Shown: piece after piece, positions 43,203-52,377 of the stretch
Numbering within the stretch: position 1 is the stretch's first letter
How the letters are laid out: each line of letters begins with the position of its first letter
Assembly: GCF_900637305.1 (NCBI RefSeq)
Contig: NZ_LR134365.1
Coordinates: 1,233,501 to 1,297,500, forward strand
Direction of reading: 5' to 3'
DNA from: Cardiobacterium hominis
Lineage (GTDB): Bacteria; Pseudomonadota; Gammaproteobacteria; Cardiobacteriales; Cardiobacteriaceae
DNA length: 64,000 nt
The notes under the pieces: generated by a model
The model's database searches: none
The model's input: the letters and a program-made list of their open reading frames with translations, nothing else
Told to the model about the DNA's origin: nothing
Program-made: the position numbers and the translations under genes

Positions 43203-43864
43203 AAAAAAGCCCCGTGCTGCTCACCCTCATCTGCGGCGTTGGCGCTGCCTTTGGCGCGCAAAAAGCCTGGATCAGCGACGAACTGCGCACCGCCGTGTAC
43301 GACAAACCGGCGAGCGATGCCAAATTCCTCGGCACCCTGCGCTCCGGCGAAGCCGTCGAAATGCTTGACCGCAACGGCGACTACATCCACGTCAAAACTG
43401 GCGAACTCAACGGCTGGGTCTCGGCGCGCAGCATCATGGAAACGCCGAGCGTGCACAGTCGTTTCGCCGAACAACAACAACAACTCCAACAACTGCAAGG
43501 CGAAGCACAAAACCTGCAAAACACCACCAACGACCAAAACCAGTCGCTGGATGCGCTGAAAGCTCGTCTTGAAGCCCTGCAAGCCGCCGAACAAAAAGCG
43601 CGCGACGAACTCGTCGCCCTGCAACGCGCCTCCGGCAACGCCATCGCCATCGACCAGCGCAACCGCGAACTCCAGGCGGCAGTCGTCAACCTCGAACAAG
43701 AAAACCTGAGCCTGAAACACCGCAACACCCGCCTCGAAGAAAACCTGAACCAAAAACAGCTCTACATCGGTGGGTTTCTCGTCTTTGCAGGATTCGTCCT
43801 GCATTGGCTCTCCGGCCTGTTCCGCCTCGGCCAGCGCCGCCGCAGCAGCTTTGACGACCTCTGA
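43199..43864 (+). CDS. SH3 domain protein with C-terminal membrane anchor (TIGR04211/YgiM family)
   Basis: A 221-residue envelope protein starting from TTG, chosen because AAAAGGAGCC lies at ideal distance and the next residues (KKSPVLLTLICGVGAAFGA) form a signal peptide. A bacterial SH3 domain follows (about 22-85; ELRTAVYDKPASDAKFLGTL, DYIHVKTGELNGWV), then a Gln-rich coiled coil (90-185), a single transmembrane helix (about 188-206) and a basic tail. Same layout as E. coli YgiM. Function unknown; a link to the cell wall is likely from the SH3b domain. Confidence 0.85.
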   Translation: MKKSPVLLTLICGVGAAFGAQKAWISDELRTAVYDKPASDAKFLGTLRSGEAVEMLDRNGDYIHVKTGELNGWVSARSIMETPSVHSRFAEQQQQLQQLQGEAQNLQNTTNDQNQSLDALKARLEALQAAEQKARDELVALQRASGNAIAIDQRNRELQAAVVNLEQENLSLKHRNTRLEENLNQKQLYIGGFLVFAGFVLHWLSGLFRLGQRRRSSFDDL

Positions 43865-43906
43865 GTCGTCGCATCAATGAACCGTCAAAAACCACAGGAA
43901 AACACC

Positions 43907-44986
43907 ATGTCAAAAGTCTTCGATTTCGTAAAACCCGGCGTCATCACCGGGGATGACGTACAAAAAGTCTTTGCCGTCGCCAAAGAAAAAGGCTTCGCCA
44001 TCCCGGCGGTAAACTGCGTCGGCAGCGACTCCATCAACGCGGCGCTGGAAACCGCCGTCCGCGTCAAAGCGCCCATCATCATCCAGTTCTCCAACGGCGG
44101 CGCCCAATTCCTCGCCGGCAAAGGCATCAAACCGGCGAGCGGTGCGCGGGCGGACGTCCTCGGCGCCATCGTCGGCGCCAAACAAGTGCACACCCTTGCC
44201 GCCGAATATGGCATTCCGGTGATTTTGCACACGGACCACTGCGCCAAGAAGCTGCTGCCCTGGATTGACGGCCTGCTGGACGCCGGCGAGCAATTCTTTA
44301 AGGAAACCGGCAAGCCGCTGTTCTCCTCGCACATGATTGACCTGTCCGAAGAGCCCATCGCGGAAAACATGGCCATCTGCCGCAAGTACCTGGAGCGCAT
44401 GGACAAAATGGGCATGACCCTGGAAATTGAAATCGGCATCACCGGCGGCGAAGAGGACGGGGTGGACAACTCCGACGTGCACGAGTCCAAGCTCTACAGC
44501 CAGCCGGAGGACGTGCTTTACGTCTACGACCAGCTGAGCCCCATCAGCCACCGCTTCACCGTGGCCGCCGCCTTCGGCAACGTGCACGGCGTTTACAAAC
44601 CAGGCAACGTCAAACTCAAACCGAGCATCCTTGGCAACTCACAAGAATACGTCGCCAAAGAGCGCGGACTTGCGGCCAAACCGATCAACTTCGTCTTCCA
44701 CGGTGGTTCCGGCTCCAGCCGCGAAGAAATCCGCGAGGCCATCAGCCACGGCGCCATCAAGATGAACATCGACACGGACACCCAGTGGGCTTCCTGGGAA
44801 GGCATTCTCAAGTTCTACAAGGAGAACGAGGCCTACCTGCAGGGCCAGCTGGGCAACCCCACCGGCCCGGACGCGCCGAACAAAAAACACTACGACCCGC
44901 GGGTCTGGCTGCGGAAAATGGAAGAATCCATGTCTGCCCGCCTCGAAGTCGCCTTTGACGACCTCAACTGCCGCGACGTCCTCTAA
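43907..44986 (+). CDS. fba: Fructose-bisphosphate aldolase, class II
   Basis: A 359-residue zinc aldolase of glycolysis and gluconeogenesis, equal in length to E. coli FbaA. Zinc ligands are in ILHTDHCAKKLLPW, the IEIGITGGEEDGVDN loop follows, then AAFGNVHGVYKPGNVKLKPS and FHGGSGSSREEI. The start after CACAGGAAAACACC is clear. Codon use inside the gene is patchy: AAG/GAG-rich stretches (about 44246-44515 and 44760-44875) alternate with the AAA/GAA style usual in this chromosome, suggesting homologous replacement of segments. Confidence 0.95.
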   Translation: MSKVFDFVKPGVITGDDVQKVFAVAKEKGFAIPAVNCVGSDSINAALETAVRVKAPIIIQFSNGGAQFLAGKGIKPASGARADVLGAIVGAKQVHTLAAEYGIPVILHTDHCAKKLLPWIDGLLDAGEQFFKETGKPLFSSHMIDLSEEPIAENMAICRKYLERMDKMGMTLEIEIGITGGEEDGVDNSDVHESKLYSQPEDVLYVYDQLSPISHRFTVAAAFGNVHGVYKPGNVKLKPSILGNSQEYVAKERGLAAKPINFVFHGGSGSSREEIREAISHGAIKMNIDTDTQWASWEGILKFYKENEAYLQGQLGNPTGPDAPNKKHYDPRVWLRKMEESMSARLEVAFDDLNCRDVL

Positions 44987-45004
44987 ACCGCCGCGCCCCC
45001 GAGA

Positions 45005-45035
45005 GAATGCAGCCTGCGGGCTGCATTCCTTTTTT
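45005..45035 (+). terminator. Rho-independent terminator of fba
   Basis: GAATGCAGCC-TGCG-GGCTGCATTC, a perfect 10-bp stem, followed by CTTTTTT. Confidence 0.95.
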
Positions 45036-45091
45036 ACAAAAGCACGAATCCCCGTAGGGCGACGCTAAAAACGTCCGCTCGTAGGTTGGGT

Positions 45092-45110
45092 TAGCGCGTA
45101 ACCCAACATC
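45092..45110. repeat. GTAGGTTGGGTT repeat, short form
   Basis: GTTGGGTTAGCGCGTAACCC forms a hairpin with AAC at its end; it is the arm of the longer element at 34344-34445. The 182-base gap between fba and mfd also contains the hairpin repeat at 45115. Confidence 0.6.
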
Positions 45111-45114
45111 CCCA

Positions 45115-45150
45115 TTTACATACACCATAGCGACTAACCTGTATGTAAAT
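45115..45150. repeat. TTACATACAC hairpin repeat, copy 6 (core lost)
   Basis: TTTACATACACC and a matching CTGTATGTAAAT arm with the centre ATAGCGACTAAC in place of GAGCGCTC. Lies 18 bases upstream of the mfd start. Confidence 0.7.
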
Positions 45151-45168
45151 CACATTCCCTACTCCCCC

Positions 45169-48100
45169 ATGAACCTCCCCTTCCTCCCCTACAACCTCTC
45201 CCGCCGCCCCGACCGCAAACACGTCCAGCTCCTCGTCGCCCCCGACGCGCGCACCGGCGAATACTGGTACGAAAACCTCAAATACTGGCTGGCCGACCCG
45301 GCCTCGCTCTACTGGTTCAGCGACTGGGAAACGCTGCCGTATGACCAATACACCCCGCATCCCGACCTCGTCGCCGAACGCCTGCGCGTCTTGGCCGAAC
45401 TGCCGACGCGCACGCACGGCATCGTCATCGCGAGCGCCGCTGCCCTGCGCCAGCGCCTCTGCCCGCAAACCCACCTCGACAAATACGGCATCCACCTTGC
45501 CGTTGGCGACCGCCTGGCGCGCGACGGCCTCATCCAGCGCCTCAATGACGCGGGCTACCAGCGCAGCGCGCACCACATCAGCGGCAAAGGCGAATACGCC
45601 GCGCGCGGCAACATCGTCGATCTCTACCCGATGAACGCCGCCGACCCCATCCGCCTCGAATGGTTCGACGACCAAATCGACAGCATCCGCACCTTCGCCG
45701 TCGCCGACCAGCGCACCCTGGAAAAACTAAGCAGCATCAGCATACTGCCGCGCAGCGAACTCGACCTCTCCGACGCCGGCCGCACCTGCTACCGCCAAAA
45801 CGCCCGCCTGCACTACGGCGAAAAAATCGTGGACAGCCCGCTGTACCGGCAAATCAGCGACGGACAAACCCCGCAAGGCCTCGAATACTACCTGCCGCTC
45901 TTCTACGACGACACCGCGACGCTTTTCGACTACCTGCCGCCAAACAGCCTGCACCTCGCCTGCGACGACCTGCCCGCGCTGCTGGAGCAACACGCCAACT
46001 GGTGCGAACAGCGCTACCGCCGCACCAACCCCTTGCGCGAAAACCGCCTCCTGCCGCCCGATGCCCTTTGGCTGCCACCCGCCGACACCCTCGCCCGCCT
46101 CGCCGCCATTCCCGCCGCCCCCTATCAAGAACACGCCACTGCTATCGCCTTCAACGGCGACGCCCGCGTCCGTGAACAACAATGGCAGACGCAGATTGAC
46201 CAGGGCGGCGACCTCACCCTGCACTTTCCCAGCGAAGGCAGCCGCGAACAATGGCAGGAGCGCCTCGGCGCGCGCGGCCTCGCCCTGCATTACACCGTCT
46301 CGCCCAACCGCCACAGCTTCCGCGACGGCGATGCCGTCCACCTTGCCGAAGCCGACCTGCACACCACGCCCGTCGCCCCCAACTACCGCCAGAACCGCAG
46401 CCGCGACCCCGCCGCCCTCATCCGCAGCCTGCAAGACCTCTCCCCCGGCACCGCCGTCGTCCACGCCGACTTTGGCGTCGGCCGCTACCTCGGCCTCGAA
46501 AAACTCGAAGACGACGGCGACGAACTCATTGCCATCGCCTACGCCAAAGGCGCCAAACTCTACGTCCCCACCGCCGACATCGACCTCATCACCCGCTACG
46601 GCGGCAGCGACCCGGACAGCGCGCCGCTGCACGAACTGGGCGGCAAAAGCTGGCAAAGCGCGCGGCGCAAAATCCGCGCCAGCCTGCACGACACCGCCGC
46701 CGAACTGCTTGCCCTCTACGCCAAACGCGAAGCCACCGCTGGCATCACCATCGCGCACGACCCCGCCGCCCAAGCCGCGCTTGCCGCCGAATTCCCCTTC
46801 GCCACCACCCCCGACCAACAAACCGCCATCGACGCCGTCCTCGCCGACCTTGCCCGCCCGCAACCGATGGACCGCATCATCTGCGGCGACGTTGGCTTCG
46901 GCAAAACCGAAGTGGCGGTGCGCGCCATCCACGCCGCCGCGAGCGCCGGATACCAAGTCGCCCTCATCGCGCCGACGACCCTCTTGGCAGAGCAGCACTA
47001 CCACAACCTGCAAGACCGCTTCGCCAACCACCCGCTCACCATCGACAGCCTGAGCCGCTTCAAAAGCGCGGCGGACGCCAAACGCGCCATCGAGCGCTTA
47101 AAAGCAGGCGGCACCGACCTCATCATCGGCACGCACCGCCTGCTACAAAAAGACATCCAATTCAAAAACCTCGGCCTGGTCATCATCGACGAAGAACAGC
47201 GCTTCGGCGTGCGCCACAAAGAAAAACTCAAAAGCCTCAGAAGCGACACCAACCTCCTCACCCTGACCGCCACCCCCATCCCGCGCACCCTGAACCTCGC
47301 CTTGAGCGGCCTGCGCGACATCAGCATCATCGCCACCCCGCCCGCCGGACGACAAAACATCCAGACCATCCTTGCCGAATGGGACATGGAAACCATCCGC
47401 GACGCCTGCGAACGCGAACACCGCCGTGGCGGCCAGACCTACATCCTGCACAACGACATCGACAGCATCGAGCGCATCGCCCGCCTGCTACAAGACGCCC
47501 TGCCGGAACAACGCATCGCCATCGGCCACGGACAAATGCGCGAGCGCGAACTCGAACACCTGATGCAAAACTTCCAGAACCGCCACTACGACATCCTCAT
47601 CGCCACCACCATCATCGAAAGCGGCATCGACATCCCCAACGCCAACACCATCATCATCAACCGCGCCGACAAACTCGGCCTGTCGCAATTGCACCAACTG
47701 CGCGGGCGGGTTGGCCGCAGCCACCACCAGGCATATGCCTACCTCATCACCCCCAACTGGAACACCCTCGGCAAAGACGCGCAGCGGCGCCTCGAAGCCT
47801 TCACCACCCTGGACAGCCTCGGCGCGGGCTTCCTGCTGGCGAGCCAAGACCTCGAAATCCGCGGCGCGGGCGAAATCCTTGGCGACGAACAAAGCGGACA
47901 AATCCAGCAAATCGGCATCAGCTACTACCTCGACCTGCTGGAGCGCAGCATCGCCGCGCTGAAAAACGGCGAAACCGCCGACTTTGACGCGCCGCGCAGC
48001 GCCATCGAACTGGGCGTGCCGGCGCTTTTGCCCGACGACTACATTTACGACCCGCAAGAGCGTCTCGTCCTCTACCAGCGCCTGGCGCAAACAAAAACCG

Positions 48101-48447
48101 AAGACGAACTGCAAGACCTCTCCGCCGAACTCATCGACCGCTTCGGCAAACTGCCCGCCGCCGCGAAAGCCCTCATCGCCCGCACCCGCCTCAAACAACA
48201 GGCGGAAAAACTGGCCGTTGAACACATCAGCATGAACGAACATGAAACCCGCATCCGCTTTGCCGACCCGACGCGCATCAACCCCGAACCGCTGCTAAAA
48301 CGCATCCAGAGCGAGCCGCACCGCTACCGCCTAAACAGCAACACCGCCGTTACCCTCAGCCACCCGGACGCGCCCGACCTCGAACACCGCCTTGCCGAAG
48401 TCGAACAGCTATTGGCGGAAATCGCGCCGAAACCAAACAAACCTTGA
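45169..48447 (+). CDS. mfd: Transcription-repair coupling factor
   Basis: A 1092-residue ATPase that removes RNA polymerase stalled at DNA lesions and recruits UvrA. UvrB-like domains are at the N-terminus (ASLYWFSDWETLPYDQYTPH, later AARGNIVDLYPM). The RNA-polymerase-binding domain has PGTAVVHADFGVGRYLGLE. The RecG-like motor has Walker A CGDVGFGKTEVAVRA (about 573), DEEQRFGVRHK (about 673) and TATPIPRT, and motif VI QLRGRVGRSHHQAYAY. About 40-50 residues usual at the extreme N-terminus are missing, and a hairpin repeat sits directly before the only ATG. No good ribosome-binding site is visible. Confidence 0.94.
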   Translation: MNLPFLPYNLSRRPDRKHVQLLVAPDARTGEYWYENLKYWLADPASLYWFSDWETLPYDQYTPHPDLVAERLRVLAELPTRTHGIVIASAAALRQRLCPQTHLDKYGIHLAVGDRLARDGLIQRLNDAGYQRSAHHISGKGEYAARGNIVDLYPMNAADPIRLEWFDDQIDSIRTFAVADQRTLEKLSSISILPRSELDLSDAGRTCYRQNARLHYGEKIVDSPLYRQISDGQTPQGLEYYLPLFYDDTATLFDYLPPNSLHLACDDLPALLEQHANWCEQRYRRTNPLRENRLLPPDALWLPPADTLARLAAIPAAPYQEHATAIAFNGDARVREQQWQTQIDQGGDLTLHFPSEGSREQWQERLGARGLALHYTVSPNRHSFRDGDAVHLAEADLHTTPVAPNYRQNRSRDPAALIRSLQDLSPGTAVVHADFGVGRYLGLEKLEDDGDELIAIAYAKGAKLYVPTADIDLITRYGGSDPDSAPLHELGGKSWQSARRKIRASLHDTAAELLALYAKREATAGITIAHDPAAQAALAAEFPFATTPDQQTAIDAVLADLARPQPMDRIICGDVGFGKTEVAVRAIHAAASAGYQVALIAPTTLLAEQHYHNLQDRFANHPLTIDSLSRFKSAADAKRAIERLKAGGTDLIIGTHRLLQKDIQFKNLGLVIIDEEQRFGVRHKEKLKSLRSDTNLLTLTATPIPRTLNLALSGLRDISIIATPPAGRQNIQTILAEWDMETIRDACEREHRRGGQTYILHNDIDSIERIARLLQDALPEQRIAIGHGQMRERELEHLMQNFQNRHYDILIATTIIESGIDIPNANTIIINRADKLGLSQLHQLRGRVGRSHHQAYAYLITPNWNTLGKDAQRRLEAFTTLDSLGAGFLLASQDLEIRGAGEILGDEQSGQIQQIGISYYLDLLERSIAALKNGETADFDAPRSAIELGVPALLPDDYIYDPQERLVLYQRLAQTKTEDELQDLSAELIDRFGKLPAAAKALIARTRLKQQAEKLAVEHISMNEHETRIRFADPTRINPEPLLKRIQSEPHRYRLNSNTAVTLSHPDAPDLEHRLAEVEQLLAEIAPKPNKP

Positions 48448-48482
48448 CAGCAGGCGGAGAGCCGCTATCATGCGCGGCCTGT

Positions 48483-48569
48483 GCCCGGATGGCGAAATTG
48501 GTAGACGCAAGGGACTTAAAATCCCTCGGTAGCAATACCATGCCGGTTCGACCCCGGCTCCGGGCACCA
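48483..48569 (+). tRNA. tRNA-Leu (anticodon TAA)
   Basis: An 87-nt gene with acceptor stem GCCCGGA/TCCGGGC, discriminator A and encoded CCA end. The anticodon loop in GGGACTTAAAATCCCT reads TAA, a long variable arm (CGGTAGCAATACCATG region) marks a class II tRNA, and GGTTCGACCCC is the T-arm. It decodes UUA (and UUG by wobble). Confidence 0.96.
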
Positions 48570-48581
48570 CGAATCAAAAAT

Positions 48582-48614
48582 AACCCCTTCCTTGCGAAGG
48601 GGTTTATTGTTTTT
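48582..48614 (+). terminator. Rho-independent terminator after tRNA-Leu
   Basis: AACCCCTTC-CTTGC-GAAGGGGTT followed by a T-rich tail. Confidence 0.9.
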
Positions 48615-48658
48615 GGAGTCCGCTATATAAGGCACTTTTTCGTCCGTACCGCAGGCGG

Positions 48659-49060
48659 TCAGGCAGTCAGGCAAGCATAAACCGCCATGCCCCAAAGAAT
48701 GGCGATGAAAGTAAGGCAGGTATATTGCGCGGCGGAGCCCGCGTCTTTGGCGCGTTTGGCGAGCGGATGGATTTCGAGCGAAGTGTGATCGACCGCTGCT
48801 TCCAGCGCGGTGTTCAGCAGCTCAACCACGAGCGAGAGGCCGGAGGCGAAGACCAGGAGCATCTTGTGGGTGAAAGGGAAGGGCAGGAAGATGAGCAGGA
48901 GGAGGAGCGCGCCGTGCAGGCAGAGCAGCTCGCGGAAGCCCGCTTCTTCGACGGCGGCTTTGATGCCGTCAATGGAATAGCCGATGGCTTTGAGGATGCG
49001 GCGGACACCGCTTTTGCGACCTTTATATTGTTCGGAATTGGGCGTGGGAGCTTCGGACAT
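48659..49060 (-). CDS. dgkA: Diacylglycerol kinase, prokaryotic type
   Basis: A 133-residue trimeric inner-membrane kinase that recycles diacylglycerol to phosphatidate. An N-terminal amphipathic region with ILKAIGYSIDGIKAAVEEAG, then helices including VVELLNTALEAAVDHTSLEI with the catalytic Glu and Asn, and KRAKDAGSAAQYTCL, the conserved motif. Slightly longer than E. coli DgkA (122) because of a charged N-terminus. It lies 68 bases after rpsT on the same strand, with a terminator between. Confidence 0.93.
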   Translation of the reverse strand: MSEAPTPNSEQYKGRKSGVRRILKAIGYSIDGIKAAVEEAGFRELLCLHGALLLLLIFLPFPFTHKMLLVFASGLSLVVELLNTALEAAVDHTSLEIHPLAKRAKDAGSAAQYTCLTFIAILWGMAVYACLTA

Positions 49061-49084
49061 GGGTGTCGTTTTCGGGCGATGGGC

Positions 49085-49111
49085 AAAGAAAAACCCGCGG
49101 GTAGCGGGTTT
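49085..49111 (-). terminator. Rho-independent terminator of rpsT
   Basis: On the minus strand AACCCGC-TACC-CGCGGGTT is followed by TTTCTTTG. It separates rpsT from dgkA. Confidence 0.75.
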
Positions 49112-49128
49112 GGGCGTCAGCGGTGTGA

Positions 49129-49392
49129 TCAGGCGGCTGCCTTGATTTTGGCGCTGAGGCGGCTTTTCAGGCGCGCGGCTTTGTTCTTGTGAATGAGGCC
49201 TTTGCGCGCGGCGCGGTCAAGCGCGGAAGATGCGCTGACGTAAACGGCCTGCAGGGCGCTTTTGTCGCCGCTTTCCAGGGTGCGCAGGACTTTTTTGACG
49301 GCGGTGCGCATGGTTGAGCGCTGGCTGGCGTTACGGGCGCGGGCTTTTTCGGCCTGTTTGACGCGTTTTTTTGCTTGAGCTGTATTAGCCAA
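49129..49392 (-). CDS. rpsT: 30S ribosomal protein S20
   Basis: An 87-residue Lys/Arg/Ala-rich primary rRNA-binding protein. It begins [20 protein letters not shown] and carries [19 protein letters not shown] and [19 protein letters not shown], all characteristic. Ribosome-binding site AGGAGAACC upstream. Divergent from hemL. Confidence 0.96.
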   Translation of the reverse strand: MANTAQAKKRVKQAEKARARNASQRSTMRTAVKKVLRTLESGDKSALQAVYVSASSALDRAARKGLIHKNKAARLKSRLSAKIKAAA

Positions 49393-49559
49393 TGTGGTTC
49401 TCCTGAAGGATTCGGTTAATTTTGAGGGCGCGGATAATGCCTGTTTTTGGCTTTGTTGTCAATGTTTTTCATGGGTTAGCGGGCGTCGGCGGCGGGCGGT
49501 TGTATTCGCTCCGGCTTGCTTTCATAATGCCGCCTTTCTTGTTTTTCAGAGGGTTTTTG

Positions 49560-50852
49560 ATGTTATCGCAACAGGCTTTTCTGGCCGCGCAGAAGGTGAT
49601 TCCCGGCGGTGTCAATTCGCCGGTGCGCGCTTTTCGTGGGGTCGGCGGCACGCCGCGTTTTATTGCCCGCGCGGAAGGCGCTTTTATTTTTGATGTGGAT
49701 GGCCGCCGTTATATTGATTATGTCGGCTCATTTGGCCCAGCGATTGTCGGCCACGCGCATCCGGGGATTGTCCACGCGGTGCAGCAGGCGGCGGAGAACG
49801 GCCTGAGTTTTGGCGCGCCGACGACTGCGGAGACGCAACTGGCAGAAGCCATCGTCGCCCGCGTGCCCGCGGTGGAGATGGTGCGCATGTGCAATTCGGG
49901 GACGGAAGCGACGATGAGCGCGATTCGTCTTGCCCGCGCCTTTACCGGACGCAGTGATTTTTTGAAGTTTGCTGGCTGTTACCACGGCCACAGCGATGGC
50001 TTGCTGGTCGCCGCCGGTTCGGGCGCGCTGACCATCGGCGTGCCGGATTCGCCCGGCGTACCTGCCGCTTATGCACAACACACGCTGACCGCGCCGTATA
50101 ACGACATTGCCGCGCTGGAGCAGGCCTTTGCCGAATATGGCGAGCAACTGGCGGCGGTGATTGTCGAGCCGGTGGCGGGCAATATGAGCTGTGTGCCGCC
50201 TGATCCGGCGTTTTTGCGCGCGCTGCGCCATTTGTGCAACAAGTACGGCACGGTGCTGATTTTCGATGAGGTAATGACCGGTTTTCGCGTCGCGCGCGGC
50301 GGGGCGCAGGAGTTCTACGGCATCGAGGCCGACCTCGTTACCCTCGGCAAGATTATTGGCGGCGGCATGCCGGTCGGCGCTTTTGGCGGACGGCGCGACA
50401 TCATGGAATTGCTCGCCCCGCTCGGCGGCGTGTATCAGGCGGGGACACTTTCCGGCAATCCGGTATCCATGGCGGCGGGGCTGGTGAGCCTGCGCCTGAC
50501 GGATGAGCCGGTGTTCTACAAAAACCTGACGGAAATCACCACCGCGCTTGCCGATGGCTTGCTCGACCGCGCCAAGGCGCACCGCATCCCGCTGGTCATC
50601 AACCACGTCTGCGGCATGCTCGGCCTCTTTTTCACCCAAGAAGCGCGCATCAACAATCTGGATGCGGTCAAGCGTTGCGACGGCGAGCGCTTCGCCCGCT
50701 TCTTCCATCTGATGCTGGACGAAGGCGTGTACCTCGCGCCGTCGCCGTTTGAAGCCATTTTCACCGGCAGCCAGCACAACGCCGCCGTCCTTGACGACAC
50801 GCTGCGCGCCGCCGACCGCGTTTTCGCCCGCCTGAAAGCAGAGGAGCACTGA
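49560..50852 (+). CDS. hemL: Glutamate-1-semialdehyde 2,1-aminomutase
   Basis: A 430-residue PLP enzyme making 5-aminolevulinate in the C5 haem pathway. [12 protein letters not shown] at the N-terminus, [29 protein letters not shown] and the PLP Lys in [16 protein letters not shown] (about residue 264) are all present. The start MLSQQAFL after CAGAGGG is chosen; the 46 extra codons upstream are leader. pdxH overlaps its stop by TGATG. Confidence 0.95.
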   Translation: MLSQQAFLAAQKVIPGGVNSPVRAFRGVGGTPRFIARAEGAFIFDVDGRRYIDYVGSFGPAIVGHAHPGIVHAVQQAAENGLSFGAPTTAETQLAEAIVARVPAVEMVRMCNSGTEATMSAIRLARAFTGRSDFLKFAGCYHGHSDGLLVAAGSGALTIGVPDSPGVPAAYAQHTLTAPYNDIAALEQAFAEYGEQLAAVIVEPVAGNMSCVPPDPAFLRALRHLCNKYGTVLIFDEVMTGFRVARGGAQEFYGIEADLVTLGKIIGGGMPVGAFGGRRDIMELLAPLGGVYQAGTLSGNPVSMAAGLVSLRLTDEPVFYKNLTEITTALADGLLDRAKAHRIPLVINHVCGMLGLFFTQEARINNLDAVKRCDGERFARFFHLMLDEGVYLAPSPFEAIFTGSQHNAAVLDDTLRAADRVFARLKAEEH

Positions 50853-51490
50853 TGGACATCGGCAACATCCGCCACGACTTTGACGCCCACCCGCCGCTGG
50901 AACGCGAAGACCTGCTGGACGACCCCATCGCGCAATTCGAGCGCTGGTTTAGCGACGCACTTGCCGCGAAAATCGCCGAGCCGAACGGCTTTGTCATCTC
51001 CACCGTCGCCGCTGACGGCCAGCCCTCGCAGCGTGCGGTACTGCTCAAATACTTCGACCGCGACGGCTTCGTCTTCTACACCAACTACGACAGCCGCAAG
51101 GCGCAAGAAATCGCGGGCAACCGCAAAGTCTCGATGCACTTCCCCTGGTTCGCGTTGCAGCGGCAAGTCAAAATCGAAGGCGAGACCGAAAAAGTCTCGC
51201 GCGAACAAACCCTCAAATACTTCCTCTCGCGTCCCAAAGGCAGCCAGCTTGGCGCCTGGAGCTCAACGCAAAGCAAAGTCATCAGCTCGCGCCAATTGCT
51301 GATGCAACAATGGGAGCGGATGAAAGCCAAATTCGCCGACGGCGCCATCCCGCTGCCCGACTTCTGGGGCGGCTACCGCATCCGTCCGCAGGCGATCGAA
51401 TTCTGGCAGGGGCAGCCAAACCGCCTGCACGACCGCTTCCTCTACCGCCGCAGCGGCGACGGCTGGATCATCGAACGACTCGCACCATGA
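50852..51490 (+). CDS. pdxH: Pyridoxamine/pyridoxine 5-prime-phosphate oxidase
   Basis: A 212-residue FMN enzyme producing pyridoxal 5-prime-phosphate. The FMN-binding segments [20 protein letters not shown] and SRKAQEI, and the C-terminal [19 protein letters not shown] with RLHDRFLY and a final LAP, fit the family at its normal length. Its overlap with hemL, a PLP-dependent enzyme, gives a sensible cofactor-supply operon; it also overlaps the next gene. Confidence 0.95.
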   Translation: MDIGNIRHDFDAHPPLEREDLLDDPIAQFERWFSDALAAKIAEPNGFVISTVAADGQPSQRAVLLKYFDRDGFVFYTNYDSRKAQEIAGNRKVSMHFPWFALQRQVKIEGETEKVSREQTLKYFLSRPKGSQLGAWSSTQSKVISSRQLLMQQWERMKAKFADGAIPLPDFWGGYRIRPQAIEFWQGQPNRLHDRFLYRRSGDGWIIERLAP

Positions 51491-52377
51491 CCATCACCCC
51501 CGAAGACCTGCAAGCGCTCATCCGCGACTACAGCATCGAAATCACCCCGAAAGCAGCGCAAAAAATCGGCGACTTCCGCCCGTGGCTGACCGAAGGCACC
51601 CAGGTTTACGTCCCGAACCTGCGCGGCACAAAAATCAGCGACTGCATCGACACCTGCGAGCTGCTGCAAAACCAGCACATGTGCGCCGTGCCGCACATCG
51701 TCCTGCGTAACTACCGCAGCGAAGACGAACTGCGGCAAACACTCGACCGCGTACAGGCGCTCGGCATCGACCGCATCCTGCTGTTGGCAGGCGCCGCCTC
51801 ACAACCGCTCGGTCCTTACGACAGCGTGATGAGCATGCTCAAAACCGGACTGCTACAACACTACCGCTTCGCCCACATCGGCTTTGCCGGCCACCCCGAA
51901 GGCGCGGCGGACATCCCCCGCGCCGACCAGGAAGCGGCAGAAGCACAAAAACAAGGCTACGCGCTCACCTACCCCGGCGACTACGCCTTCATCACCCAAT
52001 TCTGCTTCCAAATGCCGCCGATAGCCGCCTGGCTGGAACACCTGCAGGCGCGGCAAATCACCCTGCCGGTACACATCGGCATCCCCGGCGTCGCCAGCCT
52101 CCAATCCCTCTTGCGCCACGCACAAGCCTGCGGCATCGGCTCCTCCATGAGCTTCCTGTGGAAAAACGCGCGCAACGTGCGCAAACTGATGAGCCTCAGC
52201 ACCCCGGACAAACTGCTCTGCGACCTCGCCGCTCACCGCCGCGACCACCCAGACAGCGCGCTGCGCCAACTGCATTTCTACCCGCTCGGCGGCTTCGAAA
52301 CCACCATCAACTGGCTGCGCGCCATCGAAGCTGGTCGCATCACCCTCACTGCCGAAGGATTCACCACCCATGAATAA
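51487..52377 (+). CDS. Methylenetetrahydrofolate reductase-family protein (divergent MetF-like)
   Basis: A 296-residue TIM-barrel protein. [13 protein letters not shown] stands where MetF has its FEFFPPK motif. [44 protein letters not shown] and ITQFCFQM follow the MTHFR fold in order. The N-terminus is divergent, so this may be a MetF variant acting on another methyl- or methylene-folate reaction rather than the main MetF. Overlaps pdxH and the next gene by ATGA-type junctions, making hemL-pdxH-metF-like one translation unit. Confidence 0.75.
   Translation: MTITPEDLQALIRDYSIEITPKAAQKIGDFRPWLTEGTQVYVPNLRGTKISDCIDTCELLQNQHMCAVPHIVLRNYRSEDELRQTLDRVQALGIDRILLLAGAASQPLGPYDSVMSMLKTGLLQHYRFAHIGFAGHPEGAADIPRADQEAAEAQKQGYALTYPGDYAFITQFCFQMPPIAAWLEHLQARQITLPVHIGIPGVASLQSLLRHAQACGIGSSMSFLWKNARNVRKLMSLSTPDKLLCDLAAHRRDHPDSALRQLHFYPLGGFETTINWLRAIEAGRITLTAEGFTTHE

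Noticed and set aside
45727-47031. A 434-codon open frame on the minus strand opposite mfd
   Set aside because: Low-complexity Gly/Val/Ala-rich translation typical of the antisense frame of a GC-rich gene; mfd motifs on the other strand are complete.
49422-49559. N-terminal extension of HemL by 46 residues
   Set aside because: The extension has no homology to HemL and lies in the leader; a ribosome-binding site supports the ATG at 49560.
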